This document shows positions 21,669 through 30,228 of a DNA stretch of 31,285 nt, piece by piece; position 1 is the first letter of the stretch; each line of letters opens with the position of its first letter. The DNA comes from JAXGPF01 sp964463985 (GTDB lineage: Bacteria > Verrucomicrobiota > Kiritimatiellia > JAAZAB01), in the NCBI GenBank assembly GCA_964463985.1, contig CAYXEK010000039.1, positions 1-31,285 of the forward strand, in the 5' to 3' direction. The position numbers and the translations under genes were made by a program. The notes beneath the pieces were generated by a model that saw nothing but the letters and a program-made list of their open reading frames with translations, was not told the DNA's origin and ran no database searches.

Positions 21669-24353
21669 ATGCCAGAAATTGAAAAGAGCTACGACGCGCG
21701 CGCGGTGGAAGAACGCTGGATCCGCATCTGGCAGGAGCGGCGCGCGTTTCATGCCGATCCGGGGCGCGGCGGCAGGGCATACACCATAGTCATTCCCCCG
21801 CCGAACGTCACCGGCATGCTGCACATGGGACATGCCCTGAATGCCACCATCCAGGACATCCTGGTGCGCTGGCGCAGGATGCAGGGGTACAACACGCTTT
21901 GGGCGCCGGGCACGGACCATGCCGGCATCGCCACGCAGAATGTCGTTGAACGCGCCCTCCGCAAGGAAAACCTGGACCGCGAAAAATTGGGCCGCGAAAA
22001 ATTCATCCAGCGGGTCTGGGAATGGCGCGAGCAATATGGCAGCACGATCATCCGGCAATTAAAACGCCTGGGCGCGTCATGCGACTGGGAACGCGAGCGC
22101 TTTACCATGGATGAGGGACTGAGCGCGGCCGTGACCGAAGTGTTCGTCCGTCTTTACGAAAAACAACTGATTTACCGCGGCAACTACATCATCAACTGGT
22201 GCCCGCGCTGCCGGACGGCGCTGTCCGACGAGGAAAGCGAACACGTGGATACCGCCGGGAAGCTTTATTACCTGCGCTATCCCGCCCAGGGCGGCGGCAA
22301 GAAAGACGCGTTGATCGTGGCCACCACCCGCCCGGAAACCATGCTGGGAGACGTCGCCCTGGCGGTCAATCCGCGGGATGTCCGTTACCGCCGGTGGGCC
22401 GGCCGCCAATGCCTCCTGCCGATCCTGAACCGCGTCTTGCCGGTGATTCAGGATGATTACGTTGATCCGGAGTTCGGCACCGGGGTCGTCAAGATCACGC
22501 CCGCGCATGATCCGAATGATTTCGAAATAAGCCGGCGGCACGGTCTGGAGCCGGTCAACGTGATGGACGAGGGCGGCAACATGAACGCGGCGGCCGGACC
22601 TTACAGCGGTTTGGATCGTTTCGAATGCCGCAAGCGCCTGCTGGCCGATTTGACGGCCGCCGGACTGGTGGAAAAAATCGAAGACCATACCCATGCCGTC
22701 GGTCATTGTTACCGGTGCCACACGGTGGTGGAGCCGCGGCTTTCTATGCAATGGTTCGTGCGCATGGCCCCCCTGGCCCGGGCGGCCATTGCGGCGGTGA
22801 AGGACGGCCGCGTCCAATTCATCCCCGAACGCTGGACGAAAGTTTATCTGGATTGGATGGAAAACATCCGGGATTGGTGCATTTCCCGGCAAATCTGGTG
22901 GGGCCACCGTATTCCCGTGTTTTATTGCCGCGCTTGTCGGCATACCTGGGCCGCGCGCGGCCAGCCGGCCGCCTGCCCGGCCTGCCGGTCCGCCGAAATA
23001 GACCAGGACCCCGATGTGCTGGACACCTGGTTTTCGTCCTGGCTCTGGCCGTTCAGCGTGCTTGGCTGGCCTCAGCGGACCCCGGAACTGCAATTTTATT
23101 ATCCCACCAACAGCCTGGTGACGGCGGCGGAAATCATTTTTTTCTGGGTTGCGCGCATGATTGTCGCCGGCCTGGAATTCATGGACAAGATTCCTTTCGA
23201 ACGGGTGTATATCCACGGCACGGTGCGCGACGATTCCGGGCGCAAGATGAGCAAAAGCCTGGGCAATTCCATTGATCCCCTGACAATCATTGACGAATTC
23301 AGCGCCGATGCCCTGCGTTTCAGCATGGTGATGGTGGCCGCCGTCGGCCAGGACGTTTACTTGTCCAAGGATAAATTTGCCGTCGGGCGCAACTTCCTGA
23401 CAAAAATCTGGAATGCCGCCCGGTTTCTCCAAATGAACACCGAAGGACCGGCGCGGGCCGGGGAAATCCAGGACATCCTGCTGCTGGCGTTGGGGCCGGA
23501 CGACAAGCACATCCTGGTGCGGCTGAATGACGCCATCGCCGCCTGCACGGAAAACCTCGAGCGTTTCCGCTTTAACGATGCCGCCCGGGAACTTTACGAA
23601 TTCATCTGGCACCAGTATTGCGATTGGTATATCGAGTATGCCAAGGGAGCGTTATCCGGCGGCGACGAGGAGGCGCGACGCCGGGTGATAGCGGTGATGC
23701 ATTGCGTTTTTGCGCATTGCCTGCGCCTTTTGCATCCGATGGCGCCTTTTATCACCGAGGAACTCTGGCATGGAATGGGGTACGGCGGTGAAAACGATTT
23801 GCTCATGCTTGCCGCCTGGCCCAAGCCCCTGGAAACGGAAGAAATAGCGGGATGGAGCGATTTCCAGCGCATGGCCGCCTACGTGGAAGACAAGCACGAT
23901 TTAATCCGCATCGGCCGCACGCTAAGGTCGGATTACAGCATCCCGCCGGCGACCAAAATTGCATTTGTCATCAAGCCGGAATCAAAGGAAACCGCCATGC
24001 TGCTGGCCGCGGACGAGCATGCGATTGCCGCCCCGCTGCGCGCCCAGTCGTTGCGCGTGGCAATGGATTACCAGCCGCCGCGCGCGATGCCCAACGGTAT
24101 CTCGCGCCTGGGGGCGGTGTTCATGCCGGTGGAAGGCGTGATTGACATTCCCGCCGAACGCCAACGCCTGGCCGATCAACTCGATAAGGCCGGCGGCGAT
24201 CTTGCCGCGGTCAACCGCAAACTGGACAACCTGGAGTTCGTCCGGAAGGCCCCGCGGGCCGTGGTGGAACAGCAGCGCTCCCGCAAGCAGGAATTGCTGG
24301 AAAAAACCGATAAATTGAAACGGATGCTGGCAGTTCTGACCGATGCCGGATAA
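21669..24353 (+). CDS. valS: Valyl-tRNA synthetase
   Basis: The 894-residue class I synthetase charges tRNA-Val and edits mischarged threonine. It begins MPEIEKSYDARAVEERW, has the HIGH-type PPPNVTGMLHMGHALN (HMGH at 52-55), a large CP1 editing domain with TTRPETMLGDVALAVNP, KMSKS at 526-530 in DDSGRKMSKSLGNSIDPL, an anticodon-binding domain, and the C-terminal coiled-coil arm (last 65 residues or so). ATG 21669 is 5 bases after the cimA stop with GGAG about 8 bases upstream; the frame is open further upstream only as a shadow of cimA. It ends overlapping acyP by 11 bases. Confidence 0.97.
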   Translation: MPEIEKSYDARAVEERWIRIWQERRAFHADPGRGGRAYTIVIPPPNVTGMLHMGHALNATIQDILVRWRRMQGYNTLWAPGTDHAGIATQNVVERALRKENLDREKLGREKFIQRVWEWREQYGSTIIRQLKRLGASCDWERERFTMDEGLSAAVTEVFVRLYEKQLIYRGNYIINWCPRCRTALSDEESEHVDTAGKLYYLRYPAQGGGKKDALIVATTRPETMLGDVALAVNPRDVRYRRWAGRQCLLPILNRVLPVIQDDYVDPEFGTGVVKITPAHDPNDFEISRRHGLEPVNVMDEGGNMNAAAGPYSGLDRFECRKRLLADLTAAGLVEKIEDHTHAVGHCYRCHTVVEPRLSMQWFVRMAPLARAAIAAVKDGRVQFIPERWTKVYLDWMENIRDWCISRQIWWGHRIPVFYCRACRHTWAARGQPAACPACRSAEIDQDPDVLDTWFSSWLWPFSVLGWPQRTPELQFYYPTNSLVTAAEIIFFWVARMIVAGLEFMDKIPFERVYIHGTVRDDSGRKMSKSLGNSIDPLTIIDEFSADALRFSMVMVAAVGQDVYLSKDKFAVGRNFLTKIWNAARFLQMNTEGPARAGEIQDILLLALGPDDKHILVRLNDAIAACTENLERFRFNDAARELYEFIWHQYCDWYIEYAKGALSGGDEEARRRVIAVMHCVFAHCLRLLHPMAPFITEELWHGMGYGGENDLLMLAAWPKPLETEEIAGWSDFQRMAAYVEDKHDLIRIGRTLRSDYSIPPATKIAFVIKPESKETAMLLAADEHAIAAPLRAQSLRVAMDYQPPRAMPNGISRLGAVFMPVEGVIDIPAERQRLADQLDKAGGDLAAVNRKLDNLEFVRKAPRAVVEQQRSRKQELLEKTDKLKRMLAVLTDAG

Positions 24354-24624
24354 TCCTGCCATTAAAATCATCATCGGCGGAACCGTGCAAGGCGTGGGTT
24401 TTCGATGGGCCTGCCGGGCCGAGGCCAAGCGCCTGGGTCTGCGCGGCTGGGTGCGCAACCGTACGGATGGACGCGTGAAAGCCGCCGCTGCCGGAACTCC
24501 GGAAGCCCTGGCTGCATTCGCCGCCTGGTGCCACCGCGGTCCGCCGGGCGCGTCAGTGCGCGAATGCCGCGTCGAAAAAGCGCCCGGCAATGAAAACTGG
24601 ACGGCATTTGAAATCCGCCGCTAA
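24343..24624 (+). CDS. acyP: Acylphosphatase
   Basis: Acylphosphatase hydrolyses carboxyl-phosphate bonds of acyl phosphates. The 93-residue size is typical. The signature GGTVQGVGFRW places the phosphate-binding arginine at R21, and GWVRNRTDGRVK provides the catalytic asparagine N39. ATG 24343 overlaps the end of valS by 11 bases, indicating coupling. No carbamoyl-phosphate-linked gene is nearby. Confidence 0.93.
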   Translation: MPDNPAIKIIIGGTVQGVGFRWACRAEAKRLGLRGWVRNRTDGRVKAAAAGTPEALAAFAAWCHRGPPGASVRECRVEKAPGNENWTAFEIRR

Positions 24625-24654
24625 CATCCTGGTCGCTTCCAAAAATCAGATTTT

Positions 24655-24756
24655 GAAAGCAGTAGTCATTAGACAGTAGTCAGTAGTCGGAATATATTCT
24701 TAATTCTGGCTTCTGAATCCTGAATTCATTCAAAACTTTAGTTTTGAAATTGGCTC
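24655..24756. repeat. Composite intergenic repeat, copy 3 (AGTAGTC heptamers plus TTTTGAAATTGGCTC end)
   Basis: Four consecutive 7-base units at 24661-24688 read AGTAGTC, ATTAGAC, AGTAGTC, AGTAGTC. They are followed by AATTCTGGCTTCTGAATCCTGAATTC-type strings. A 9-bp inverted repeat TTCAAAACT/AGTTTTGAA (24729-24748) leads into TTTTGAAATTGGCTC (24742-24756), identical to 4899-4913. The segment fills the acyP to RNase R gap and is far more AT-rich than its surroundings. Confidence 0.7.
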
Positions 24757-24775
24757 ATCCGAAAGATTATTCATC

Positions 24776-27049
24776 ATGCAATTATCATCGCGCTATAATG
24801 AAAAACATCATGATGCCGTCCTGGAACTGCTGCAACGTCCGGACATCGAGCCGCTGGACGAAAACGCCATTGCCCGGGAACTCGGCCTGCGCGGCGCGGC
24901 CCGCAAACGTCTCCGCCTGCTGCTGAATTCCATGGCGGGGCAGGGGGAAATCGTCCGCCTGCGCCAGAACCGCTACTCCCTCGGCCAGGCGGCGGACCTG
25001 GCGCCCGGCATCCTGGAAATACTCCGGTCGGGCGACGCCATCGTGCAACCCGCCGACCACTCCGGCGAAATCTTCGTGCCCCGGGGCAACTTGAGCACGG
25101 CCCTGCCGCATGACAAGGTGGTGGTCCGCCTGGATTCTTCCGACGCCGCCGGCGCAAGCCGCCGGCGAACCGGCAAGGTAATCCGCATCCTGGAACGTTC
25201 CAGCCGGGCCATCACCGGCACGCTGCGGTCCACGGGCCGTTTTTATTACGTGGTGCCCATTGATCCGGTTTACAACCAGGATTTCTACGTAGCCGACCCC
25301 CGCAATGCGCGGGTGAATGACCGCGTGGTCATTCAAATCACCGCCTGGCCCCACCGCCACGTCAATCCGGAAGCCGAAATCATTGAGGTCATCGGTCCCG
25401 CCGATGACCCATCGCTCGACACCCTGGCGGTCATCCGGCATTTCGGCCTGCCCGGGGCGTTTCCTGCCGCTGCGCTCCGCGAGGCGGAAAATGCTCCGGC
25501 GCGCCTGGAGGATCAGGGGCGCCGCCGGGATGCGCGGGATTTGTTTGTCTTCACGATTGATCCGGCCACCGCGCGCGATTTCGACGACGCGCTTTCGCTG
25601 CAAACCGACGATCACGGCCGGCGCTTGCTGGGCGTGCACATCGCCGATGTTTCGCATTTTGTCCGCCCCGGCAGTTCCCTGGACGAAGAAGCCCGGCGGC
25701 GCGGAAACAGTGTTTACCTGCCCGACAAGGTGATTCCCATGCTGCCGGAACAACTTTCCAACGGACTGTGCAGCCTGCGTCCGGATGCCGACCGGCTGGT
25801 TTTTTCGGTTTGGCTGACTTTTGATGACGCGGGCGCGCCGGTGCGGGCCGAATTTTCACGCAGCATCATTCGCTCCCGCCTCCGCCTGACCTACGAACAG
25901 GGGCTGGAAATTCTGCAGGGCGGCTGTCCGGAAGCTTGCCGCCTGGCCGGCATCGGCGCATCCGGACTCGACGTCATCCGGCGGATTAACGAACTGGCGC
26001 AGCAAATCCGGCGCCGGCGCTTTCTCCGCGACTACACGCTGGAACTGGATGTGCCGGAACATGAAGTCATCATGGGGCCGGCAGGCATGATCGTGGATAT
26101 CCGGCGCCAGTTCAACGATATTTCGCACCAGATGATCGAAGAATGCATGGTCGCCGCCAATGAAGCGGTGGACCGCGAGTTAAGCGCGCGGGGCATGGCC
26201 ATCCTGCACCGCGTGCACGAGCCGCCGGATCCGGCCAAGTTTGAGCAATTGGCGGCCCAGTTGTCGGAAATGGGACTGTCGCCGGGCGACCTCTCCAGGC
26301 GGCCGAACCTGGCGGCGTTTTTGAAAAAGCTGGCGGGGCATCCCTTCGAGTACGATGCCAAGGTGGCCGTGCTGAAAAGCATGAAACGCGCGGTGTATTC
26401 ACCCGAACCGCTGGGCCATTACGGCTTGGCGAAAAAATTTTATGCGCATTTCACTTCGCCCATCCGCCGTTATCCCGACCTGGTGGTCCACCGGGTGCTG
26501 GCGGAACGCCTCCTGAACCGGCGCAATCCCTATGCCGCGCCTGAATTGAAGGCCTTGGGCGTGCATTGCTCGCATACCGAACAGACGGCGGAGCAGGCGG
26601 AAAAAACCTTGCTGGAAATCAAGAAATACCGGTTCCTGGAGCAGCAACTGCGCCAGGACAAGCCGGCGGCTTACGATGCCGTCGTGGTGCGCGTCCGCAA
26701 TTTCGGCATGTTTGTCGAGTTGCTGGAATTGCAGATCCAAGGTTTGGTGCATGTCTCCGCCATTGCCGATACTTTCGTGCGGTTCGATCATCAAGGCGAA
26801 ACTTTGCGCGCCGGCCGCAATGTATTCCAGCGCGGCGTCCGGTTGCGCGTGCGCGTCGACCGCGTTGATTTCGACAAGCGCCAGATTGATTTTGTCCTGG
26901 ATGGCGCCGCTGCGCCGTCAAGTCCCGCCGCTTCCCGCGGTAGTTCCGCGCCGGAACGGACGCAGAAAACCAAACGCGCCAAAACAGCACCCCCCCCGCG
27001 CCGCCATCCGCGCAACCGTCGCGCCACGTCGCGCCGCCGGCAGGGATGA
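24776..27049 (+). CDS. rnr: Ribonuclease R (RNB-family 3'-5' exoribonuclease)
   Basis: RNase R degrades structured RNA processively from the 3' end. The 757-residue protein has an N-terminal helix-turn-helix-like segment (about 10-65), cold-shock domains (about 70-225), the RNB catalytic domain and a C-terminal S1 domain (about 640-710). Catalytic aspartates fall in TIDPATARDFDDALSL at 262, 268, 270 and 271, matching the spacing of E. coli RNase R. HFTSPIRRYPDLVVHR is another RNB hallmark. The last 40 residues or so are very basic (KTKRAK, PPPRRHPRNRR), as in known RNase R tails; a C8 run at 26990-26997 lies in that tail and is a slippage-prone spot. ATG 24776 has only a weak GAAAGA upstream. 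Confidence 0.94.
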   Translation: MQLSSRYNEKHHDAVLELLQRPDIEPLDENAIARELGLRGAARKRLRLLLNSMAGQGEIVRLRQNRYSLGQAADLAPGILEILRSGDAIVQPADHSGEIFVPRGNLSTALPHDKVVVRLDSSDAAGASRRRTGKVIRILERSSRAITGTLRSTGRFYYVVPIDPVYNQDFYVADPRNARVNDRVVIQITAWPHRHVNPEAEIIEVIGPADDPSLDTLAVIRHFGLPGAFPAAALREAENAPARLEDQGRRRDARDLFVFTIDPATARDFDDALSLQTDDHGRRLLGVHIADVSHFVRPGSSLDEEARRRGNSVYLPDKVIPMLPEQLSNGLCSLRPDADRLVFSVWLTFDDAGAPVRAEFSRSIIRSRLRLTYEQGLEILQGGCPEACRLAGIGASGLDVIRRINELAQQIRRRRFLRDYTLELDVPEHEVIMGPAGMIVDIRRQFNDISHQMIEECMVAANEAVDRELSARGMAILHRVHEPPDPAKFEQLAAQLSEMGLSPGDLSRRPNLAAFLKKLAGHPFEYDAKVAVLKSMKRAVYSPEPLGHYGLAKKFYAHFTSPIRRYPDLVVHRVLAERLLNRRNPYAAPELKALGVHCSHTEQTAEQAEKTLLEIKKYRFLEQQLRQDKPAAYDAVVVRVRNFGMFVELLELQIQGLVHVSAIADTFVRFDHQGETLRAGRNVFQRGVRLRVRVDRVDFDKRQIDFVLDGAAAPSSPAASRGSSAPERTQKTKRAKTAPPPRRHPRNRRATSRRRQG

Positions 27050-27084
27050 TTGCCGGCGCGGGCGGGCGCAGGCGCGGAGCAGAT

Positions 27085-29010
27085 ATGAAAGACTTACAAG
27101 CCATCCGCGCAACTTGCGGCGCCATCGCGGCGCGCTGCCTGGGAATGGGGATTATCCTGGCGCTGGCCTGGCTGGCCCTGCCTGGCGATTATACAGCCAT
27201 GGGACGCGGGCTGGATGTGTCCTGGGCCTATGCCATCAATGCGGCCGGCGCCATGGGGTTGCGGTTCGGACGCGAATTGATCTTCACCTACGGTCCCCTT
27301 GGCTGGCTGGCCATGCCCATGGCCGTCGGCCATAACTTGTTCTGGGCGCTGGTTTTCAGCCTGGCGCTGCATGGTCTGCTGGTGGCGGCCTTGGCTGTTC
27401 ATGCCGCCAGCGGCGCCTGGGAACGCCTGGCAATGTTCGCCGGCGCATGGCTGATGCTGATCGGCGCGGGGTTGCCGCGCGAATATCAATGGCTGTTGCT
27501 TGTGGCGCTGCTTCTGGGCACGGCTTTGCGCTCGCCCCGGCATGCCGGCGCGCTGGCGGCGGCGGCGGCCATACTGGGGGCGGTTTTCCTGCACATAAAG
27601 TTTTCGCTGGGAATCGCGGCACTGGCGACCATGGGCTTGTTTCACCTGCTGAACCTGGGCTTGCGCAACCCGCGCGCCGTCCGCCGCCTGCTGGAGGCGG
27701 CGGCCCTGCTGGCCGCGGTGGAATCGGGGCTGGCCTGTCTGCTCTTCGCCAATTCAGGCGATTATTGGCTGTGGTTGCGCGGTTCATGGGAATTGGCGGC
27801 AGGATATAGTTCTGCCATGTCGCTTCCCGGGCCTGGCATGGAAGTCGTTTTCGGCGTACTGCTGCTGGTGCTTTATATCGGCTTATCCGCGGTGGCCTGG
27901 ACGCGCGACCGCGGGTCCGCGCTGATTCCCGTGCTGGCGGCAGGCATCTGCCTGGCGGCATTCAAGCACGGTTTTGTCAGGCAGGATGCGCATGTGCTGA
28001 TTTTTTTTACCACCGCGTCCGGCATTTTCGCCATCTGGACGCTTTTTGCTCGCCGCGGCGCCTTCCCCGCGTCCGTCGCCGCGCTGTTGCTGGCCCTGCC
28101 GCTGGCGCTGGCGGTAGGGTCCCGGCACGGCGCCTTGCATGGCGGCGTTTATTACCGTCTGTTGAGCGGCCAGGCGGCCATGGAAAAAGTTGACTACCTG
28201 GGCCATCGCCCGGAATATGACCGCCGTTTCCAGGCGCAATTCCGCGCCGCCCTGAAGGCGTCCGCCATGCCGGGCTCCGCCCTGGAGGAAATCCGCGCCG
28301 CCGGCGCGGGAGTGGACGCGCTGCCCTGGGATCTGACCTGGATCCCGGCCAACAACCTGCGTTGGCGGGCGCAGCCCCTCTTGCAGTTGTATTCCGCTTA
28401 CACGCCCTGGCTGGACCGATTCGCCGCCGCGCATTACCTCGGCGCCGCCCCCCCGGAATATGTTTTGCTGCATTACGGCGCCCTGGATGGACGCTACCTG
28501 GCATGGGATGCGCCCTTGGTCTGGCAAACGGTCCTGCGTTGTTACGCCTGGCAGGCTGATTGCCCGGCGGACGGATTGATCCTGCTGCGGCGGCGCGGCA
28601 AGCCCTTGCCGGAACCCGTTGCCGACGGCGGTGCCATCTTGACGGGCGAACAGTGGCTGGACTTGCCGGGGACCGACGATTTGCTCTTCGCGGCCCTGGA
28701 TTTGCGGCTGAACCTGCCCGGCCGGATTTTGAATGCGTTTTTCCGCGCCCCGCCGCTGCAAATGGAAATTGAATACGACGAGGGGCAGCGTTATCTATTT
28801 CAACTGACGCCATCCGTCGCCGGCCATGGTTTGCAGATTAATTTCCTCCCCGAGCGCTACAACCAGTTGGCGCAATTCTGGCGGGGAGCGGCCCCGCACC
28901 GGGTTCGACGGATCCGCCTGGCCGGCCCGGGCCGGAATTATTATCCCGCATCCGTCCGGCTGCAATGGCGGAAATTGCCATGGGCCATGGATTACCAGCC
29001 CTGGGAATGA
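27085..29010 (+). CDS. Large membrane protein of unknown function with FTYGPLG motif
   Basis: The 641-residue protein has about nine or ten hydrophobic segments in its first 370 residues and then a mostly soluble, probably extracytoplasmic C-terminal region of about 270 residues with alternating beta-like stretches. Just after the first helix come DVSWAYAINAA (44-54) and FGRELIFTYGPLGWL (61-75). I have a memory of this motif in uncharacterised membrane proteins with a glycosyltransferase-C-like topology, but no catalytic residues can be assigned, so no function is given. I prefer ATG 27085, with GGAG 7 bases upstream; ATG 27046, overlapping the RNase R stop as ATGA, would add 13 Gly/Arg-rich residues and is possible. 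Gene order suggests transcription together with RNase R. Confidence 0.75.
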   Translation: MKDLQAIRATCGAIAARCLGMGIILALAWLALPGDYTAMGRGLDVSWAYAINAAGAMGLRFGRELIFTYGPLGWLAMPMAVGHNLFWALVFSLALHGLLVAALAVHAASGAWERLAMFAGAWLMLIGAGLPREYQWLLLVALLLGTALRSPRHAGALAAAAAILGAVFLHIKFSLGIAALATMGLFHLLNLGLRNPRAVRRLLEAAALLAAVESGLACLLFANSGDYWLWLRGSWELAAGYSSAMSLPGPGMEVVFGVLLLVLYIGLSAVAWTRDRGSALIPVLAAGICLAAFKHGFVRQDAHVLIFFTTASGIFAIWTLFARRGAFPASVAALLLALPLALAVGSRHGALHGGVYYRLLSGQAAMEKVDYLGHRPEYDRRFQAQFRAALKASAMPGSALEEIRAAGAGVDALPWDLTWIPANNLRWRAQPLLQLYSAYTPWLDRFAAAHYLGAAPPEYVLLHYGALDGRYLAWDAPLVWQTVLRCYAWQADCPADGLILLRRRGKPLPEPVADGGAILTGEQWLDLPGTDDLLFAALDLRLNLPGRILNAFFRAPPLQMEIEYDEGQRYLFQLTPSVAGHGLQINFLPERYNQLAQFWRGAAPHRVRRIRLAGPGRNYYPASVRLQWRKLPWAMDYQPWE

Positions 29011-29022
29011 CTTGCTGACAGA

Positions 29023-29415
29023 TTGACGAAAGACCTCCAAATACCGGGCCGCGCTGTTTACCTTGGATTATTTCTGACCGGTTGGACTGTCATAGTGCTG
29101 GAGATCGGGCTGACCCGGATTTTCAGCGTGACCATGTGGTACCATTTTTAATTCATGGCAGTTTCGTTGGCAATGCTCGGCTTGACCGTCGGCGCTGTGT
29201 TGGTATACTTGGCGCTGCTTTTTTCCCGGCCTAGCCGTCTGCCGGCCTTGCTCTCCGGCAGCGCGTTAACCTTGGCCTTGTCCATTATTCCCTGCTTCCT
29301 CGCGCACTTGCGCTTGCCGTTCCAGCCTGCCGGCTCCCTGACCTACATGTTTGTCAACGGACATTTGTGGCTGGCATTGACGGCACGGCTGGTTGTGGCG
29401 CTGCCGGAGATATAG
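29023..29415 (+). pseudogene. Truncated, interrupted 5' fragment of a spermidine-synthase-like membrane protein gene
   Basis: Reading on in the same frame after the stop at 29010 gives GRAVYLGLFLTGWTVIVLEI, then GLTRIFSVTMWYHF, a TAA at 29149-29151, then FMAVSLAMLGLTVGAVLVYL and more hydrophobic sequence up to TAG 29415. The LEI-x-LTRIFSVTMWYHF-x-FMAVSLAMLG pattern is the first two membrane helices of large membrane proteins annotated as spermidine-synthase-like. The stop replaces a single residue between the helices with no frame change. Only about 130 codons remain of a protein normally several hundred residues long, and the homology stops where the lower-GC acetyltransferase gene begins on the other strand. 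The start is uncertain (TTG 29023 is the first candidate). A short ORF from ATG 29155 (86 residues) exists but is best seen as part of this remnant. Confidence 0.7.
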
Positions 29416-30191
29416 CAATGGAATGTGGCGTTTGCACCCAATATGATGCTACCGAAACGCATGGCGAGTTTCAACGAGTTGATGTTGTTAATCGAAACCC
29501 GGCTGGTGGCCGTCTTTAGTCCGCGCCGCTGACATTCTTTCAATACTTCCTGGTATAACCAAACACCAGCGGTCGTATTTTGGTATTCTGGATGAACTGC
29601 GGCCAGGCCCATGTCGAAAAACCCACCGTCCCGCGGACGCACATGCATGAACCCTGCCGGTTGCTGCCGGGCAGCCTCCTCCATAACGAAGATCCAGTCT
29701 TCGGCACTAAAGGCGTTTTCGACCCAAAAGGCATAGCGGCAATCGGCCCTGGTTTTATCAATGTGTGGGTCAAGATGGAAGCGGTCGGTGGCGAACACGG
29801 TACCGGCAATGGTCTTGAGCGCTGGCAGATCATCATCTCGGGCCATCCGCAGGCGCAGGTTGGCCGCCCGAAGGCGTTTAACGGGTTGGAATCGGACCAA
29901 TGGTAGCTGCAGGTCGAGAATGGTTTCAATGGGATAAAAGCCGTGGGCAACCAATAATTCGGCCAGTGGAATGGCATTGGTTGGAATTTTGGTGCAAACC
30001 AAGCGGGGGCGGTCTATTGGCAACTGCAGCAGCCAGGCGGCGAGCGCATCGGCAACGGCTGGCAGGGGCGCGGTAGCGATTTTGAGTTCAAATACTGACA
30101 AGTGCAGCAATATGCTGTCCCAGGGAACGGTGGCATAGGTTAAAGGGCCATTCGAGCCAGGAAAGTTTTGATAATTTAGTTCAAATTTCAT
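29343..30191 (-). CDS. WecD-like GNAT N-acetyltransferase
   Basis: The 282-residue product has an N-terminal region (about 1-108) and a GNAT domain (about 110-260) beginning LRLRMARDDDLPALKTIAG, then ATDRFHLDPHIDKTRAD and FWVENAF, GFMHVRP, MGLAAVHPEYQNTTAGVWLYQEVL (acetyl-CoA-binding region) and SRVSINNINSLKLAMRFG. This resembles dTDP-fucosamine/TDP-aminosugar N-acetyltransferases such as WecD. The family usually ends near TFHCY (residue 260, about position 29411); the last 22 residues run antisense through the broken spermidine-synthase-like gene and look like a replacement tail. ATG 30191 has no close Shine-Dalgarno. Base composition is much lower in GC than in genes left of 29.4 kb. It probably acetylates a nucleotide-linked aminosugar for a surface glycan. 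Confidence 0.8.
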   Translation of the reverse strand: MKFELNYQNFPGSNGPLTYATVPWDSILLHLSVFELKIATAPLPAVADALAAWLLQLPIDRPRLVCTKIPTNAIPLAELLVAHGFYPIETILDLQLPLVRFQPVKRLRAANLRLRMARDDDLPALKTIAGTVFATDRFHLDPHIDKTRADCRYAFWVENAFSAEDWIFVMEEAARQQPAGFMHVRPRDGGFFDMGLAAVHPEYQNTTAGVWLYQEVLKECQRRGLKTATSRVSINNINSLKLAMRFGSIILGANATFHCYISGSATTSRAVNASHKCPLTNM

Positions 30192-30228
30192 CGGTGTCTG
30201 TTTGCGCCTTCCCTAGATCGCTCCATGC

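Noticed and set aside
20143..21780. 545-residue open frame on the - strand across cimA
   Set aside because: It is antisense to a fully conserved citramalate synthase; long antisense frames are common at this GC content and the translation shows no domain.
22077..23612. 511-residue open frame on the - strand across valS
   Set aside because: Shadow of valyl-tRNA synthetase; its composition is biased and no motif is present.
24661..24688. Direct repeats as a CRISPR array
   Set aside because: Units are only 7 bases, contiguous and without spacers, and no cas genes are nearby.
29149..29151. Recoding of the TAA inside the spermidine-synthase-like fragment
   Set aside because: TAA is not used for selenocysteine or pyrrolysine, there is no recoding hairpin, and the gene is truncated downstream anyway, so a pseudogene is the simpler reading.
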